This document shows, in pieces, positions 1-8,827 of a DNA stretch of 25,680 bases (the stretch's first letter is position 1; the number at the start of each line of letters is the position of its first letter). The translations under genes were made by a program, and so were the position numbers. The notes beneath the pieces are model-generated. The model had not been told where the DNA came from. It worked only from the letters and a program-made list of their open reading frames with translations, and did not search any database. The DNA is taken from NCBI GenBank assembly GCA_964645625.1, contig CAZYAI010000035.1, forward strand, positions 1-25,680. The letters are read 5' to 3'. Origin of the DNA: AB-137-C09 sp964645625 (GTDB taxonomy: Bacteria > Pseudomonadota > Zetaproteobacteria > Mariprofundales > Mariprofundaceae).

Positions 1-202
1 GTGCTGGTGCTTCATCTTTAGCACCTTCACCGATCACGATTTCACCGCGCATTTTCACTTGATTGATACGCTCGCGCATAGCATCAACTGCCAAGCCATC
101 ACCTTCATCTTTTTGGCCAGAGCCAACGAATGGTGCGCAAGCTCGAGATGCAGCTTCACAAACTTCAACCAAGTCAATCTTCAGATCAGTCACAGTGGAC
201 AT
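1..202 (-). CDS. glpX: Fructose-1,6-bisphosphatase class II (GlpX), N-terminal part only
   Basis: The first 67 codons of a leftward gene that runs off the left edge. The reading frame, translated by hand from the reverse strand, begins MSTVTDLKIDLVEVCEAASR. It continues with a GSGQKDEGDG segment, AVDAMRERINQV and GEIVIGEGAKDEAP, which match the N-terminal region of the GlpX family (metal-binding IGEGxxDEAP motif). The enzyme hydrolyses fructose-1,6-bisphosphate to fructose-6-phosphate in gluconeogenesis or the Calvin cycle, in the cytoplasm. The ATG lies at 200-202 on the reverse strand and is preceded by a strong GGGAGGGAGG Shine-Dalgarno stretch. It is divergent from aroE. The identification rests on motifs; the C-terminal two thirds are outside the window. 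Confidence 0.85.
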   Translation of the reverse strand, partial: MSTVTDLKIDLVEVCEAASRACAPFVGSGQKDEGDGLAVDAMRERINQVKMRGEIVIGEGAKDEAPA

Positions 203-305
203 ACTGTTCCTCCCTCCCAATAATGAGCGTTACCAGTGCAAGACCTTTTTCAAGCAAGTCGCCAGCACATCATATAGCGATGAGGGCTTCACGCAGTTGC
301 GAACA

Positions 306-328
306 GCAGGGGATTTTTTACCCCCTGC
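306..328. other. Hairpin in the glpX/aroE divergent region
   Basis: A 7-bp perfect inverted repeat (GCAGGGG / CCCCTGC) encloses a T-rich loop in the 247-bp gap between the divergent glpX and aroE starts. It is not followed by a T-tract on either strand, so it does not look like a standard intrinsic terminator. On the minus strand it would fall in the 5' leader of glpX. Nothing else recognisable was seen in this gap. Confidence 0.35.
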
Positions 329-449
329 AACGCAGGCATATCACTTTGGCGGGCGAAGCTTAACAGGTTTCAAGGCATAAATCGAACATAAAAAATAGCT
401 ACTGTAATACGCGCTTTTTCATATTGACAAAAAAACGCCAGCAGCTTGA

Positions 450-1331
450 ATGGAGGCTATGAATATTTCTGGCTCCACGCAGGTCTATGGCATCGTTGGT
501 CATCCTGTAACCCACTCGTTATCCCCATTATTTCAATCGTTTTTTATTCAGCAAGCACAGATCAATGGCTGCTATGTGCCGTTCCCAGTTACGCCTGATG
601 ATTTTACCACGGCACTTCACGGTTTACGCGCTGCGGGCGTGCGAGGTCTGAACATTACCATTCCTCATAAAGCCACTGCCTTTAGTCTGGCAAATTGTGA
701 CCCTGAATCCATGCAAATTGGTGCTATTAACACCTTAAAAAACAATGGGCAAACATGGTTAGGCTGTAACACCGATCACATCGGAGTAGAACGGACGCTT
801 CAGGGTTTGCAAGCAGACGTATCCAGCGCGTTGGTTTTTGGTGCAGGTGGCACCACACGCGCCGTCATTCATGCCTTGGCAAACATGGGCGCAAAACAAT
901 TATACCTATGTAATCGCACCAGTAGTCGTGCCGAGGCATTGCAACAACATGCTGCCCAGCACTACCCACAACTGCGTTGCAGCGTTATTCCTTGGCAAGA
1001 TGAAGCCGTACGTAATACAGTGGCGCATACCACCTTATGCATAAACAGTAGCAGTATTGGCTTGCATGACGGTGATGTGTTTCCTTTTGAGTTAAAAGGA
1101 GCTGGTGTTGCCATGGATGCCGTCTATCGTCCTGATGGGCAAACTGCTTTCTTACGTCGCGCAAGTATAACGCGTTCTGTATATAGCGATGGGCTGCCGA
1201 TGTTGATTGCACAAGGTGCAGCATCATTCGCATGGTGGCATGATTGTGCGCCGCCTGACGGCAATGCCTGCCTGACTTGGCTAGCAGCACAGCTTCCTCG
1301 CACCGCTCAGCCATTGCCCGGTTGGATGTAA
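450..1331 (+). CDS. aroE: Shikimate dehydrogenase (NADP+)
   Basis: Reduces 3-dehydroshikimate to shikimate with NADPH in the cytoplasmic chorismate pathway for aromatic amino acids. The 293-residue protein has the usual length. Visible motifs are the shikimate-binding SLSP near residue 23, NITIPHK with catalytic Lys74, GAINTL, and GCNTD with Asn107 and Asp109. The nucleotide-binding GAGG is at 131-134 followed by NRT, and DGLPMLIAQGA is near the C-terminus. The start is uncertain: ATG 450 has no clear ribosome binding site, and ATG 459 lies only 2 bases after a GGAGG. The next gene, pilB, is 149 bases downstream, so they may be separate units. The gap holds no feature I can name. Confidence 0.93.
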   Translation: MEAMNISGSTQVYGIVGHPVTHSLSPLFQSFFIQQAQINGCYVPFPVTPDDFTTALHGLRAAGVRGLNITIPHKATAFSLANCDPESMQIGAINTLKNNGQTWLGCNTDHIGVERTLQGLQADVSSALVFGAGGTTRAVIHALANMGAKQLYLCNRTSSRAEALQQHAAQHYPQLRCSVIPWQDEAVRNTVAHTTLCINSSSIGLHDGDVFPFELKGAGVAMDAVYRPDGQTAFLRRASITRSVYSDGLPMLIAQGAASFAWWHDCAPPDGNACLTWLAAQLPRTAQPLPGWM

Positions 1332-1480
1332 CGGCTATCATTGGCACGGAAGAGTCACACAACCATATTGAAAAGGATGGCTTCCTGCCACTCCTTGTGA
1401 TGGAGCACCGTTGCCACGACGCAGCAAAACGCCATGCACGTTTAAATGTGTGGATAACACTACCATGTTAAGAGGGTTCT

Positions 1481-3178
1481 ATGAGTAAATCCAGATTGGG
1501 TGATATTTTACTACGTAAAAAAGCCGTTGATCAAGATGCGCTTAGCACAGCCTACCGCAACATGAAGCTTAATGGCAGCTCGTTATGTAGTGAGCTAATC
1601 ACGCAAAAAATATTTACTGAAGAATCACTAACCGCTTTTATTGCCAATACTTTTGGTCGCCCCGTGGTTGATTTAAGCAAAATAGACATTCCTCCCAATG
1701 TCACAAAAATACCTCTCGATATTTTACGTAAAAACGCTGCGATTCCATTGCGACGACGTGGCAACGCTATCACGATGGCGATCAGCGACCCTTACAATAT
1801 GGATGCCTTAGATGAAATGGCGTTTATTTGCGGTGGTCAAATCGACATCGTCATCGCCTCGGAAGCGGCAATCTTAAGTAAACTGGATGATATTGGTGGT
1901 GCTGGGCAGCAGCTAGAAGATGTCATGGGTGAACTCGGTGCCAATGACATGGAGGTGGTTGACACCTCAGAAGGCGCGATTGATGCCATGAGCGTAGCGG
2001 CAGAGACCGAGACTGCGCCTGTTGTTAAACTCGTTAATTTAATTTTATTAGATGCCATCAAACGCGGCGCATCGGATATTCACGTCGAACCATACGAAAC
2101 CTTGGTGCGCGTACGTTATCGTATTGATGGCGTACTACACGAGATTATGCGTCCTCCCATGAAAATGCGTGATGCCATTGTTTCACGCATTAAGATTCAA
2201 GCACGTTTGGATATTGCAGAACGACGCATCCCTCAAGACGGGCGTATTAAACTACGTCTATCCAAGGCAAAAACGGTCGATTTTCGTGTTTCAGTATTGC
2301 CCACACTGTTTGGTGAAAAAGTCGTTATGCGTTTGTTAGACCCCTCTAACTTACAGCTTGATATGACCAAGCTGGGTTATGAAACGGAAGACCTAAAGAA
2401 TTTCCAAGAGCAGATCCATCAACCCTATGGCATGGTACTGGTTACAGGGCCAACTGGTTCGGGTAAAACCGTTAGCCTGTATTCTGCTGTGGCAGAGATC
2501 AATCAGCCAGGCGTAAACATTTGTACCGCTGAAGACCCTGTAGAATTTAACTTCATGGGTATCAACCAAGTGAATGTTAATCCTGCTGTTGGCATGGACT
2601 TCCCTGCCGCACTTAAATCCTTTTTACGGCAAGATCCCGACATCATTCTTATTGGTGAGATTCGTGATTATGATACCGCTGCCATTGGTATTAAGGCCGC
2701 ACTCACAGGGCATTTGGTACTCGCTACACTGCATACCAACGATGCCCCTTCAACGATGACCCGATTAATTAACATGGGGATCGAGAGCTTCTTGGTTGGT
2801 TCGGCAGTAAACCTCGTAACCGCCCAACGTTTAGGGCGGCGCAACTGTAGCGAATGCAAGACTGCTGTGGATCTTCCTGCGGAAGCATTGATTGAAGCTG
2901 GTGTTCCAGCCAACGATATTGGCACATTCCAGCCGATGCAAGGTAAAGGCTGTAGTGTATGTAATGGCACGGGCTATAAAGGTCGTGTAGGTATTTACCA
3001 AGTCATGCCTGTGTACGAAGAAATTCGCGAGGCCGTTTATGAAGGTAAAAACTCGGACGAAATCAATGCTATTGCTGTCTCACTCGGTGTAAAAACCCTG
3101 CGTATGTCAGCGTTAAATAAGGTGCGCAGCGGTGATCTTTCGCTGGAAGAATGTTTACGTGTAACGGTGGGTGATTGA
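1481..3178 (+). CDS. pilB: Type IV pilus assembly ATPase PilB
   Basis: Hexameric cytoplasmic ATPase of the GspE/PilB family that drives pilus extension at the inner membrane. The 565-residue protein has an N-terminal MshEN/T2SSE-N-like domain (about 1-150) and a linker. The ATPase core follows, with Walker A GPTGSGKT at 323-330, an Asp box near EDPVEFN, Walker B-type DPDIILIGEIRD at 385-396 and the His box HLVLATLHTND. A zinc site is formed by Cys456, Cys459, Cys491 and Cys494. The RxGIYQVM element, typical of PilB/GspE, follows. The ATG has an AGAGGG Shine-Dalgarno. Its stop overlaps the pilC ATG by one base (TGATG), which indicates translational coupling. PilT-type retraction ATPases lack the N-terminal domain, so PilB is preferred; a GspE role is less likely given pilS/pilR/pilD next door. 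Confidence 0.95.
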   Translation: MSKSRLGDILLRKKAVDQDALSTAYRNMKLNGSSLCSELITQKIFTEESLTAFIANTFGRPVVDLSKIDIPPNVTKIPLDILRKNAAIPLRRRGNAITMAISDPYNMDALDEMAFICGGQIDIVIASEAAILSKLDDIGGAGQQLEDVMGELGANDMEVVDTSEGAIDAMSVAAETETAPVVKLVNLILLDAIKRGASDIHVEPYETLVRVRYRIDGVLHEIMRPPMKMRDAIVSRIKIQARLDIAERRIPQDGRIKLRLSKAKTVDFRVSVLPTLFGEKVVMRLLDPSNLQLDMTKLGYETEDLKNFQEQIHQPYGMVLVTGPTGSGKTVSLYSAVAEINQPGVNICTAEDPVEFNFMGINQVNVNPAVGMDFPAALKSFLRQDPDIILIGEIRDYDTAAIGIKAALTGHLVLATLHTNDAPSTMTRLINMGIESFLVGSAVNLVTAQRLGRRNCSECKTAVDLPAEALIEAGVPANDIGTFQPMQGKGCSVCNGTGYKGRVGIYQVMPVYEEIREAVYEGKNSDEINAIAVSLGVKTLRMSALNKVRSGDLSLEECLRVTVGD

Positions 3179-4371
3179 TGCCAATTTTTTTATGGGAAGC
3201 AAAGACCAAAGACGGTACCAAAAAGAGTGGTGAGATTGAAGCGGATAATAAGTTTATTGTTCAATCATCGCTACGTCGCCAGAAGTTGCTTGATGTTAAG
3301 GTTAAGAAAAAGCCTGTAGAGATCGTCCTATTCCCTGAAAAGGTAGAGGAAAAGGATATATCCATCTTCTTCCGTCAGCTTTCGACGATGATTAACGCAG
3401 GGCTACCTTTGGTGCAATGTTTTGAAATGTCGGAAAAGGGCACTGATAAAAAAGCACTCATTGAGCTATTGCGCGGTGTACGTGAAGAACTTGAATCAGG
3501 CACACCGATGGGCGAGAGCTTGCGTAAATACCCAAAAGATTTTGACCGTCTAACCTGCGCCTTGGTCGAAGCAGGCGAACAGGGTGGTATTTTGGATACC
3601 ATTTTATTACGACTCTGTGCCTACAAAGAAAAAGCACTTGCCCTTAAAGCAAAGATCAAATCAGCCATGGTCTATCCTATTTCCATTATGGTCATTGCTT
3701 TTGTTGTCACCTCTATTTTGATGATTTTTGTTATCCCCGTGTTTGGCGAGATGTTCTCCAGCATGGATAAAGAGCTACCCATGCCGACCCAAATCACTAT
3801 GCAGGTATCCAATTACTTTGTGGAATACTGGTATTTTGTCGTCGGCGCGCCGATTGCTTTGGTGCAAGGTATTAAAGCTATTTACAAAACACCGCAAGGT
3901 CATGTTCAACTTGATAACCTTTTACTTAATCTCCCTGTGTTGGGCGATGTGCTGCGCAAAGGTGCTGTTGCCCGTTTCTGCCGTACTTTTGCCACCCTTT
4001 CATCAGCGGGTGTACCTATCCTAGAATCATTGGATACCGTGGCTGAAACATCGGGTAATATCATTATCGAAAATGTTATTTTATCTTGCAAAGACTCCAT
4101 CAGCCAAGGGCAAACACTGACTGGACCGCTAGAGGAAAGTGGTTTATTCCCCATCATGGTTACCCAAATGATCTCCATTGGTGAACAAACGGGTACGCTC
4201 GAAGATATGCTGAGTAAAATCGCTGATTTCTATGAAGAAGAGGTGGACACGGCGGTTGATGGTATGACCGCCTTGATGGAACCTATCATCATGGCCTTCC
4301 TTGGTGTTATCATCGGTGGTCTGGTTATTTCTATGTACCTACCTATCTTCAGTATGGCCTCAGGCATTTAA
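3178..4371 (+). CDS. pilC: Type IV pilus inner-membrane platform protein PilC
   Basis: Polytopic inner-membrane protein of the GspF/PilC family that couples the PilB motor to pilin assembly. The 397 residues hold two T2SSF repeats (about 60-190 and 265-390). Hydrophobic segments lie at about 164-187, 214-232 and 369-391. The repeats contain matching QLSTMINAGLPLVQ and TFATLSSAGVPILESL helices and GEQGG / GEQTG turns, diagnostic of the family. I chose ATG 3178, which overlaps the pilB stop; a TTG one codon upstream would add one residue. The gap to the next gene (107 bases) contains a copy of the dispersed hairpin element. Confidence 0.95.
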   Translation: MPIFLWEAKTKDGTKKSGEIEADNKFIVQSSLRRQKLLDVKVKKKPVEIVLFPEKVEEKDISIFFRQLSTMINAGLPLVQCFEMSEKGTDKKALIELLRGVREELESGTPMGESLRKYPKDFDRLTCALVEAGEQGGILDTILLRLCAYKEKALALKAKIKSAMVYPISIMVIAFVVTSILMIFVIPVFGEMFSSMDKELPMPTQITMQVSNYFVEYWYFVVGAPIALVQGIKAIYKTPQGHVQLDNLLLNLPVLGDVLRKGAVARFCRTFATLSSAGVPILESLDTVAETSGNIIIENVILSCKDSISQGQTLTGPLEESGLFPIMVTQMISIGEQTGTLEDMLSKIADFYEEEVDTAVDGMTALMEPIIMAFLGVIIGGLVISMYLPIFSMASGI

Positions 4372-4383
4372 GCTGATATTCAC

Positions 4384-4443
4384 ACAATAAACAGGCATAG
4401 CATTTTGACGCGCTATGCGGCGATACTCCATAGCGCGTTAAGC
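4384..4443 (+). repeat. Dispersed intergenic hairpin element, copy 1
   Basis: Begins ACAATAAACAGGCATAG, then TTTTGACGCGCT, and contains a perfect 10-bp inverted repeat (ACGCGCTATG at 4408-4417, CATAGCGCGT at 4429-4438). The opening and the TTTTG-ACGCTGT-like segment recur at 11667 and 22901 in the same orientation. It lies between pilC and the kinase gene. This copy is the shortest of the three. There is no T-tract after the stem. Confidence 0.6.
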
Positions 4444-4478
4444 AGAACACCCCAGATTAAACATAACACTGTAATTTT

Positions 4479-6083
4479 ATGAACACCCATACACCATCGC
4501 AAATGTTGCGCCTATTATTATTTCGTAGTATTGCCATGTTTGCAGTGCTAGCGATTGCTTTGTGGGTCTATTTATCCTCAGCCACGTCGATTCAACGTCA
4601 AGGTCTATTCTATTTGTGTGCGCTCGCAGCGACGTTCAGCATCACCCAAGGAATTATCATCTGGCGCAAGATGAGTTTAACGGTACAACTCTTGTGTCAA
4701 TTTGGCATGGATGTTTTGCTCGTTTCCTTACTGGTGTTTGTTACGGGTGGCTTCCATAGCCCTTTCGTACTGCTCTTTGGTTTGGTGATTGTTGCCAATG
4801 GCATTCACGCCCACAGTTTATCGGTGCTCTTGGTATGTATCGCTGCCTGCATTGGTTATTTACTGGCTGTGTACACCTATGGCTGGGTGCATAAGGAAGT
4901 ACTGCCCGAAGAAGCCACACTGCAATTGCTGTTACAGGTCTCTATTTTACTGCTGGTGGGTGGAATCATGGCGGCTCTAGCGCGTCGTCATGTAGGTTTA
5001 ACGCGGGAAAGTGATCGTGTTGTACGCCAGCATGAAAATTTACAGCGCATGCATCATCAAGTGATGTCCTCCATGTCTGAGGGTATGATCGTATTGGATC
5101 GTTTCTTTAACATTCAAGATTATAACGAAGCAGCCCATCACCTACTTCAAGCACGGGAAGCCATTGGGCAATCAGTGTTTAGTGTTTCCATCCTACCGGC
5201 GGCACTGTTAGATTTTCTTCATCAAGGTAGGGATGGCAAGTTTCAATGTGAATGGCAGCACGAAGATCAGACGTATTTGGTGCAAGCCAGTCGCCTGCCA
5301 GAAAATGGCAACCTCGCCTGCTGGCTCCTTTCCATCGTCAATGTTAGCGAAATGAAATCATTAGAAAAACAACTGATGGAACACAACAAACTGGCCGCGA
5401 TGGGGCGAATGGCAGCAATGTTGGCACACGAGTTACGCAACCCCATGCACACCATGAGCCACGCGATTGATTTGCTTGATAAGGTGGCAGCACCGCAACA
5501 ACAACAAATTCAACGCATTGTGCATGAAGAAATCATCCGTTTAAACCGTTTAATCTCTGACATGCTCAACTACACACGCCCGCTGCAACCCAAGCCCGAG
5601 TCATGTGATCCTACTGCTATTATTGCCGCATCTTTGGCGCAAGAGGACGCAGGCGGTCACCAGCAAGTCATCGTTGATTGTTCTGTGCACAACATGCAAG
5701 AAGACCCCGACCACCTGCGTTTGGTGTTTGACAACTTATTACGCAATGCCCTGCAAGCCAGCCCTACACCCTCCTCGGTAAGCATTCGTTGCCATGCTTG
5801 TGCTGACGGTAATGGCTGGCGCGCTCAGGTGATCGATCATGGCACTGGCATTCCTGAATCCATCCGTGACACGATATTTGAGCCATTCACCAGCCAATCC
5901 AATGGCGGTACAGGTTTGGGGCTAGCCACGGTGTGGCAAGTTTGTCGTGCAAATCAGTGGCACATACGTCATCATCGCCAAGATGATTGCACCTTTTTTA
6001 CCATTGAACATTGTCCCAATCAGATTGAAAACGAACAGGGCTTTATCTTCACCACAGAAGTCCCAGTGATGCCCCATGGCTGA
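4479..6083 (+). CDS. pilS: PilS-like membrane sensor histidine kinase
   Basis: Sensor kinase predicted to phosphorylate the adjacent PilR and so control sigma-54-dependent pilin transcription. The 534-residue protein has six predicted membrane helices in residues 10-170, as in Pseudomonas PilS. A PAS-like domain (about 190-290) follows, then a HisKA domain with AHELRNP (His317) and a HATPase domain. The latter shows the N-box NLLRNALQA, DHGTGIP and GGTGLGLATVWQV. The ATG has no obvious Shine-Dalgarno. The gene overlaps pilR by 8 bases (ATGGCTGA), consistent with coupled translation. In Pseudomonas PilS senses pilin in the membrane; whether this protein does so is inferred. Confidence 0.88.
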   Translation: MNTHTPSQMLRLLLFRSIAMFAVLAIALWVYLSSATSIQRQGLFYLCALAATFSITQGIIIWRKMSLTVQLLCQFGMDVLLVSLLVFVTGGFHSPFVLLFGLVIVANGIHAHSLSVLLVCIAACIGYLLAVYTYGWVHKEVLPEEATLQLLLQVSILLLVGGIMAALARRHVGLTRESDRVVRQHENLQRMHHQVMSSMSEGMIVLDRFFNIQDYNEAAHHLLQAREAIGQSVFSVSILPAALLDFLHQGRDGKFQCEWQHEDQTYLVQASRLPENGNLACWLLSIVNVSEMKSLEKQLMEHNKLAAMGRMAAMLAHELRNPMHTMSHAIDLLDKVAAPQQQQIQRIVHEEIIRLNRLISDMLNYTRPLQPKPESCDPTAIIAASLAQEDAGGHQQVIVDCSVHNMQEDPDHLRLVFDNLLRNALQASPTPSSVSIRCHACADGNGWRAQVIDHGTGIPESIRDTIFEPFTSQSNGGTGLGLATVWQVCRANQWHIRHHRQDDCTFFTIEHCPNQIENEQGFIFTTEVPVMPHG

Positions 6084-7425
6084 TATTTTATTAGTAGAAG
6101 ACGAGGTCAATGCCCGTCAAGTGCTCAGCATAGGACTAGAAACACAAGGACACCGTGTTTGCCCGTGTAGCGGCCCTGATGAGGCGCGCTTAGCACTGCA
6201 ACAGCAAACGTTTGACTTGGTACTCACCGATTTACGCATGGAAGGACGGGATGCAGGCTTAGAGGTGGTAGATATGGCAGCAGCCTGTCAACCGCAACCA
6301 CGCATTCTGTTAATCACGGCCTACGCCAGTACCGAAACCGCTGTCGATGCGATGCGTTTGGGGGCGTTTGACTACCTCACCAAGCCTGTGTCTATGGATG
6401 AGCTACAAGAAGCTGTAGAACGCGCCTTACACAGTGAACAAGCAGACAGTAGCAGCAACGAGCCAGAACCAGCAGAGACTTCTGATGCTGGTTTATTGAT
6501 TGGTGCATCAGCGGTGATGCAACGGGTGCGTGAACGTTTACAACGTGCGGCAAAGCGCGATTTCACCGTGCTGATTACAGGCGAGTCTGGCACAGGCAAA
6601 GAAGTCGCAGCGCGCTTTGTGCACCTTCACTCTCCGCGTCGCGAACAAGCGTTTATTCCTGTGCATTGTGCCGCCATCCCCGAAGGCTTGTTTGAATCGG
6701 AACTGTTTGGGCATTGCAAAGGCGCGTTCACCAGTGCCGATACCGACCGCAAAGGCTTGGTTGAGGCAGCCAATGGCGGCACGCTGTTTTTGGATGAAAT
6801 CGGTGAAATGCCACTCAATATTCAAGTGAAATTGTTACGCTTATTACAAGAACACAGTTTCCGCCGTGTCGGTGAAGACCGCGAGCGCAGGGCTGACGTA
6901 CGCATTTTAGCTGCCACCAACCGTGATCTTATCGCCGAAGTGCGCGAAGGCTCTTTTCGCGAAGATCTATTCTATCGCCTCAATGTCGTACCCGTTCACA
7001 TGCCCGCACTGCGTCAGCGACGTGAAGATATTCCACTCTTGGTTACCGCCTTATTGCAACGCATGGGTGAAACCACGGTGGTGGATGATGAAACATTGGC
7101 ACAACTGGCACAATTACCGCTCAAAGGTAATGTGCGCGAGCTAGAGAACCTATTACAACGCTTACTTGCCTTATCCGATGGTGATAAGCTAGATATTTCG
7201 ATCTTGGATGACTTTGATGATCTTTACCCCGAAGAAGAACAAAGCCTTGAAAACATCTCATTAGGCAATGGTAATTTGGACGATGCGCTTGAAGGTGTGG
7301 AACGCCGTTTGATTGAACAAGCGATGGAACGCACCAAACAAAATGCCACATTGGCGGCCAAAGAGCTGGGAATCACCTTTCGCTCGATTCGCTACCGTTT
7401 GAAAAAATTGGGGATAAAGGATTAA
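6076..7425 (+). CDS. pilR: Sigma-54-dependent response regulator PilR
   Basis: NtrC-class activator expected to switch on the pilin promoter with RNA polymerase-sigma54. The 449 residues comprise a receiver domain (LLVEDE, phospho-acceptor Asp52 in LTDLRM, a KPVS element), an AAA+ domain and a C-terminal Fis-type helix-turn-helix. The AAA+ domain has Walker A GESGTGKE at 169-176 and Walker B GGTLFLDEIGEMP. The C-terminal sequence AAKELGITFRSIRYRLKKLGI closely resembles known PilR C-termini. The sigma-54 contact loop at 216-221 reads GAFTSA instead of GAFTGA, a mild variant that keeps the key Thr. Overlaps pilS by 8 bases; pilD follows after 5 bases. Confidence 0.92.
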   Translation: MADILLVEDEVNARQVLSIGLETQGHRVCPCSGPDEARLALQQQTFDLVLTDLRMEGRDAGLEVVDMAAACQPQPRILLITAYASTETAVDAMRLGAFDYLTKPVSMDELQEAVERALHSEQADSSSNEPEPAETSDAGLLIGASAVMQRVRERLQRAAKRDFTVLITGESGTGKEVAARFVHLHSPRREQAFIPVHCAAIPEGLFESELFGHCKGAFTSADTDRKGLVEAANGGTLFLDEIGEMPLNIQVKLLRLLQEHSFRRVGEDRERRADVRILAATNRDLIAEVREGSFREDLFYRLNVVPVHMPALRQRREDIPLLVTALLQRMGETTVVDDETLAQLAQLPLKGNVRELENLLQRLLALSDGDKLDISILDDFDDLYPEEEQSLENISLGNGNLDDALEGVERRLIEQAMERTKQNATLAAKELGITFRSIRYRLKKLGIKD

Positions 7426-7430
7426 ATAAC

Positions 7431-8204
7431 GTGGCTTTCACCATAAATTTTATTGCGCTTGCAACACTGGTAGGGCTGATGGTTGGCAGCTTTTGTAATG
7501 TCTGTGTATACCGTATTCCACGCGGTGAATCGGTCATCTGGCCAGGTAGTCACTGCCCCAACTGTCAACATGATATCGCTTGGTATGACAACATCCCCCT
7601 ACTTGCTTGGGCATGGCTAGGTGGGCGTTGCCGTCATTGCCATCAAGGCATTGCCATACGTTACCCTCTATTAGAAGCAACTGTAGCCATAAGCTGGGGC
7701 TGGTTAGCGTGGGCTATCGGCCCCACGCCAGTATTATTACAAGCACTGGTCTTGATGACGCTGTTGTGGGTGTTAACACTGATTGACCTAGAAACGATGT
7801 TGCTCCCTGACCTACTTACCCTACCAGGCATCGTCATCGGATTAGCCTTTGCTGCTTGGTTAGGTTACTTCACTGACGCGCTCATTGGCGCGGCTGCGGG
7901 TTATGGTTTTTTCTGGCTGGTTGCTGCTGTTTACCGTTGGCTTGCAGGGCGTGAAGGTATGGGCGGTGGTGACTTCAAGTTACTGGCGATGCTCGGCGCG
8001 TTCATGGGCTGGCAGGCACTGCCTTTTATTGTCTTTGCAGCCTCATTGAGCGGCGCGTTGATTGGCGGCGCATGGCTGGCTTTGCGAGGCAAACAAAGCG
8101 CGCCTGAAATTCCCTTTGGTCCTTTTCTATCGTTAGCTGGAGCTGTTTGGTTCTTATGGGCTGCTGATATTCTGCGCATGTGGCAGCAGTGGCTGGGGCA
8201 TTGA
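7431..8204 (+). CDS. pilD: Prepilin peptidase / N-methyltransferase PilD
   Basis: Inner-membrane aspartyl protease that cleaves type IV prepilin leaders and N-methylates the new N-terminus. The 257 residues show the N-terminal methylation domain with two CxxC pairs (Cys42/45 and Cys67/70, the zinc site). The two catalytic aspartates are Asp119 in LIDLETMLLPD and Asp181 in the GMGGGDFKLLA motif. Multiple hydrophobic helices span the whole protein. The start is GTG 7431 (no in-frame ATG upstream), with AAGGA about 10 bases before it. The gene overlaps the following coaE by up to 25 bases. The pil-pilD-coaE order is a common arrangement in proteobacteria. Confidence 0.95.
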   Translation: MAFTINFIALATLVGLMVGSFCNVCVYRIPRGESVIWPGSHCPNCQHDIAWYDNIPLLAWAWLGGRCRHCHQGIAIRYPLLEATVAISWGWLAWAIGPTPVLLQALVLMTLLWVLTLIDLETMLLPDLLTLPGIVIGLAFAAWLGYFTDALIGAAAGYGFFWLVAAVYRWLAGREGMGGGDFKLLAMLGAFMGWQALPFIVFAASLSGALIGGAWLALRGKQSAPEIPFGPFLSLAGAVWFLWAADILRMWQQWLGH

Positions 8205-8827
8205 TTCCTGTTTATGGTTTAACAGGGGGGATTGGCAGTGGCAAAAGCACTGTAGCAAAGCTGTTTGCCCAGTGCGGTGTTCCTGTATTGGACTTGGATG
8301 CCGTAGGACATGACGTTCTCAATCACAATCAATCGCTTAAACAGGCACTTAGCCAAGCCTTTGGCGCAAGCATCATCGTCCCAAACGGCTCTATTCACCG
8401 TGGACGCTTGGCGCAATTAGCCTTCCAAGACGCTGCCAGCACCGAACAATTAAATCGCATCGTCCACCCCTACATCTGGCAACAAGCAACGCAATGGCGC
8501 AAGGAACAACACGCACCTTTTGCCCTCATCGAAGCTTCGGTATTGATTGAGTCCCATGCCTGTGAGCGTGTTGATGGCATCATCGTCGTACTATGCGAGC
8601 AGCAATTGCGTCAACAACGTGTACTACAACGTGGCAAACAGGATCAACAACTGTTCAACACAATTGTCGCTCGCCAATGTAGCGATGCCCAACGCATCGA
8701 AGTTGCCAATCATATCATCCACAACAATGGTACACTCAACGACTTGCAACAGGCTGTGTACGCGCTGTACCAAGCACTATCTTCAACTGCCAGAAACTAC
8801 AAGGAGACATCATGCAGCAGCCTGTAA
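8180..8827 (+). CDS. coaE: Dephospho-CoA kinase
   Basis: Catalyses the last step of coenzyme A synthesis, ATP-dependent phosphorylation of the 3'-hydroxyl of dephospho-CoA, in the cytoplasm. Motifs are the P-loop GGIGSGKS (residues 16-23), DLDAVGH with the substrate-binding aspartates, IVHPYIW and the PLLIE-like LIEASVLIES. The length of 215 residues is normal. The start is uncertain: GTG 8180 gives an unusual leader before VYGLTGGIGSGKS. TTG 8201, which overlaps the pilD stop (TTGA), would give the more typical MIPVYGLTGG. The 3' end overlaps recQ by 16 bases. Confidence 0.93.
   Translation: MAAVAGALIPVYGLTGGIGSGKSTVAKLFAQCGVPVLDLDAVGHDVLNHNQSLKQALSQAFGASIIVPNGSIHRGRLAQLAFQDAASTEQLNRIVHPYIWQQATQWRKEQHAPFALIEASVLIESHACERVDGIIVVLCEQQLRQQRVLQRGKQDQQLFNTIVARQCSDAQRIEVANHIIHNNGTLNDLQQAVYALYQALSSTARNYKETSCSSL

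Noticed and set aside
424..452. sigma-70 promoter with TTGACA at 424-429 for aroE
   Set aside because: With a 17-base spacer the -10 would overlap the ATG at 450 and reads TGAATG; a leaderless start at 459 is conceivable but unsupported.
1345..1361. sigma-54 promoter (TGGCAC at about 1348) upstream of pilB
   Set aside because: No TTGC-type -12 element lies at the correct distance.
985..1471. Small frames overlapping the aroE end on both strands
   Set aside because: They are shadows of aroE codons with no ribosome site or recognisable motif.
4384..4443. Copy 1 hairpin as the pilC terminator
   Set aside because: The 10-bp stem is strong but no T-tract follows on the plus strand, and related sequences at two other sites are not at gene ends in the same way.
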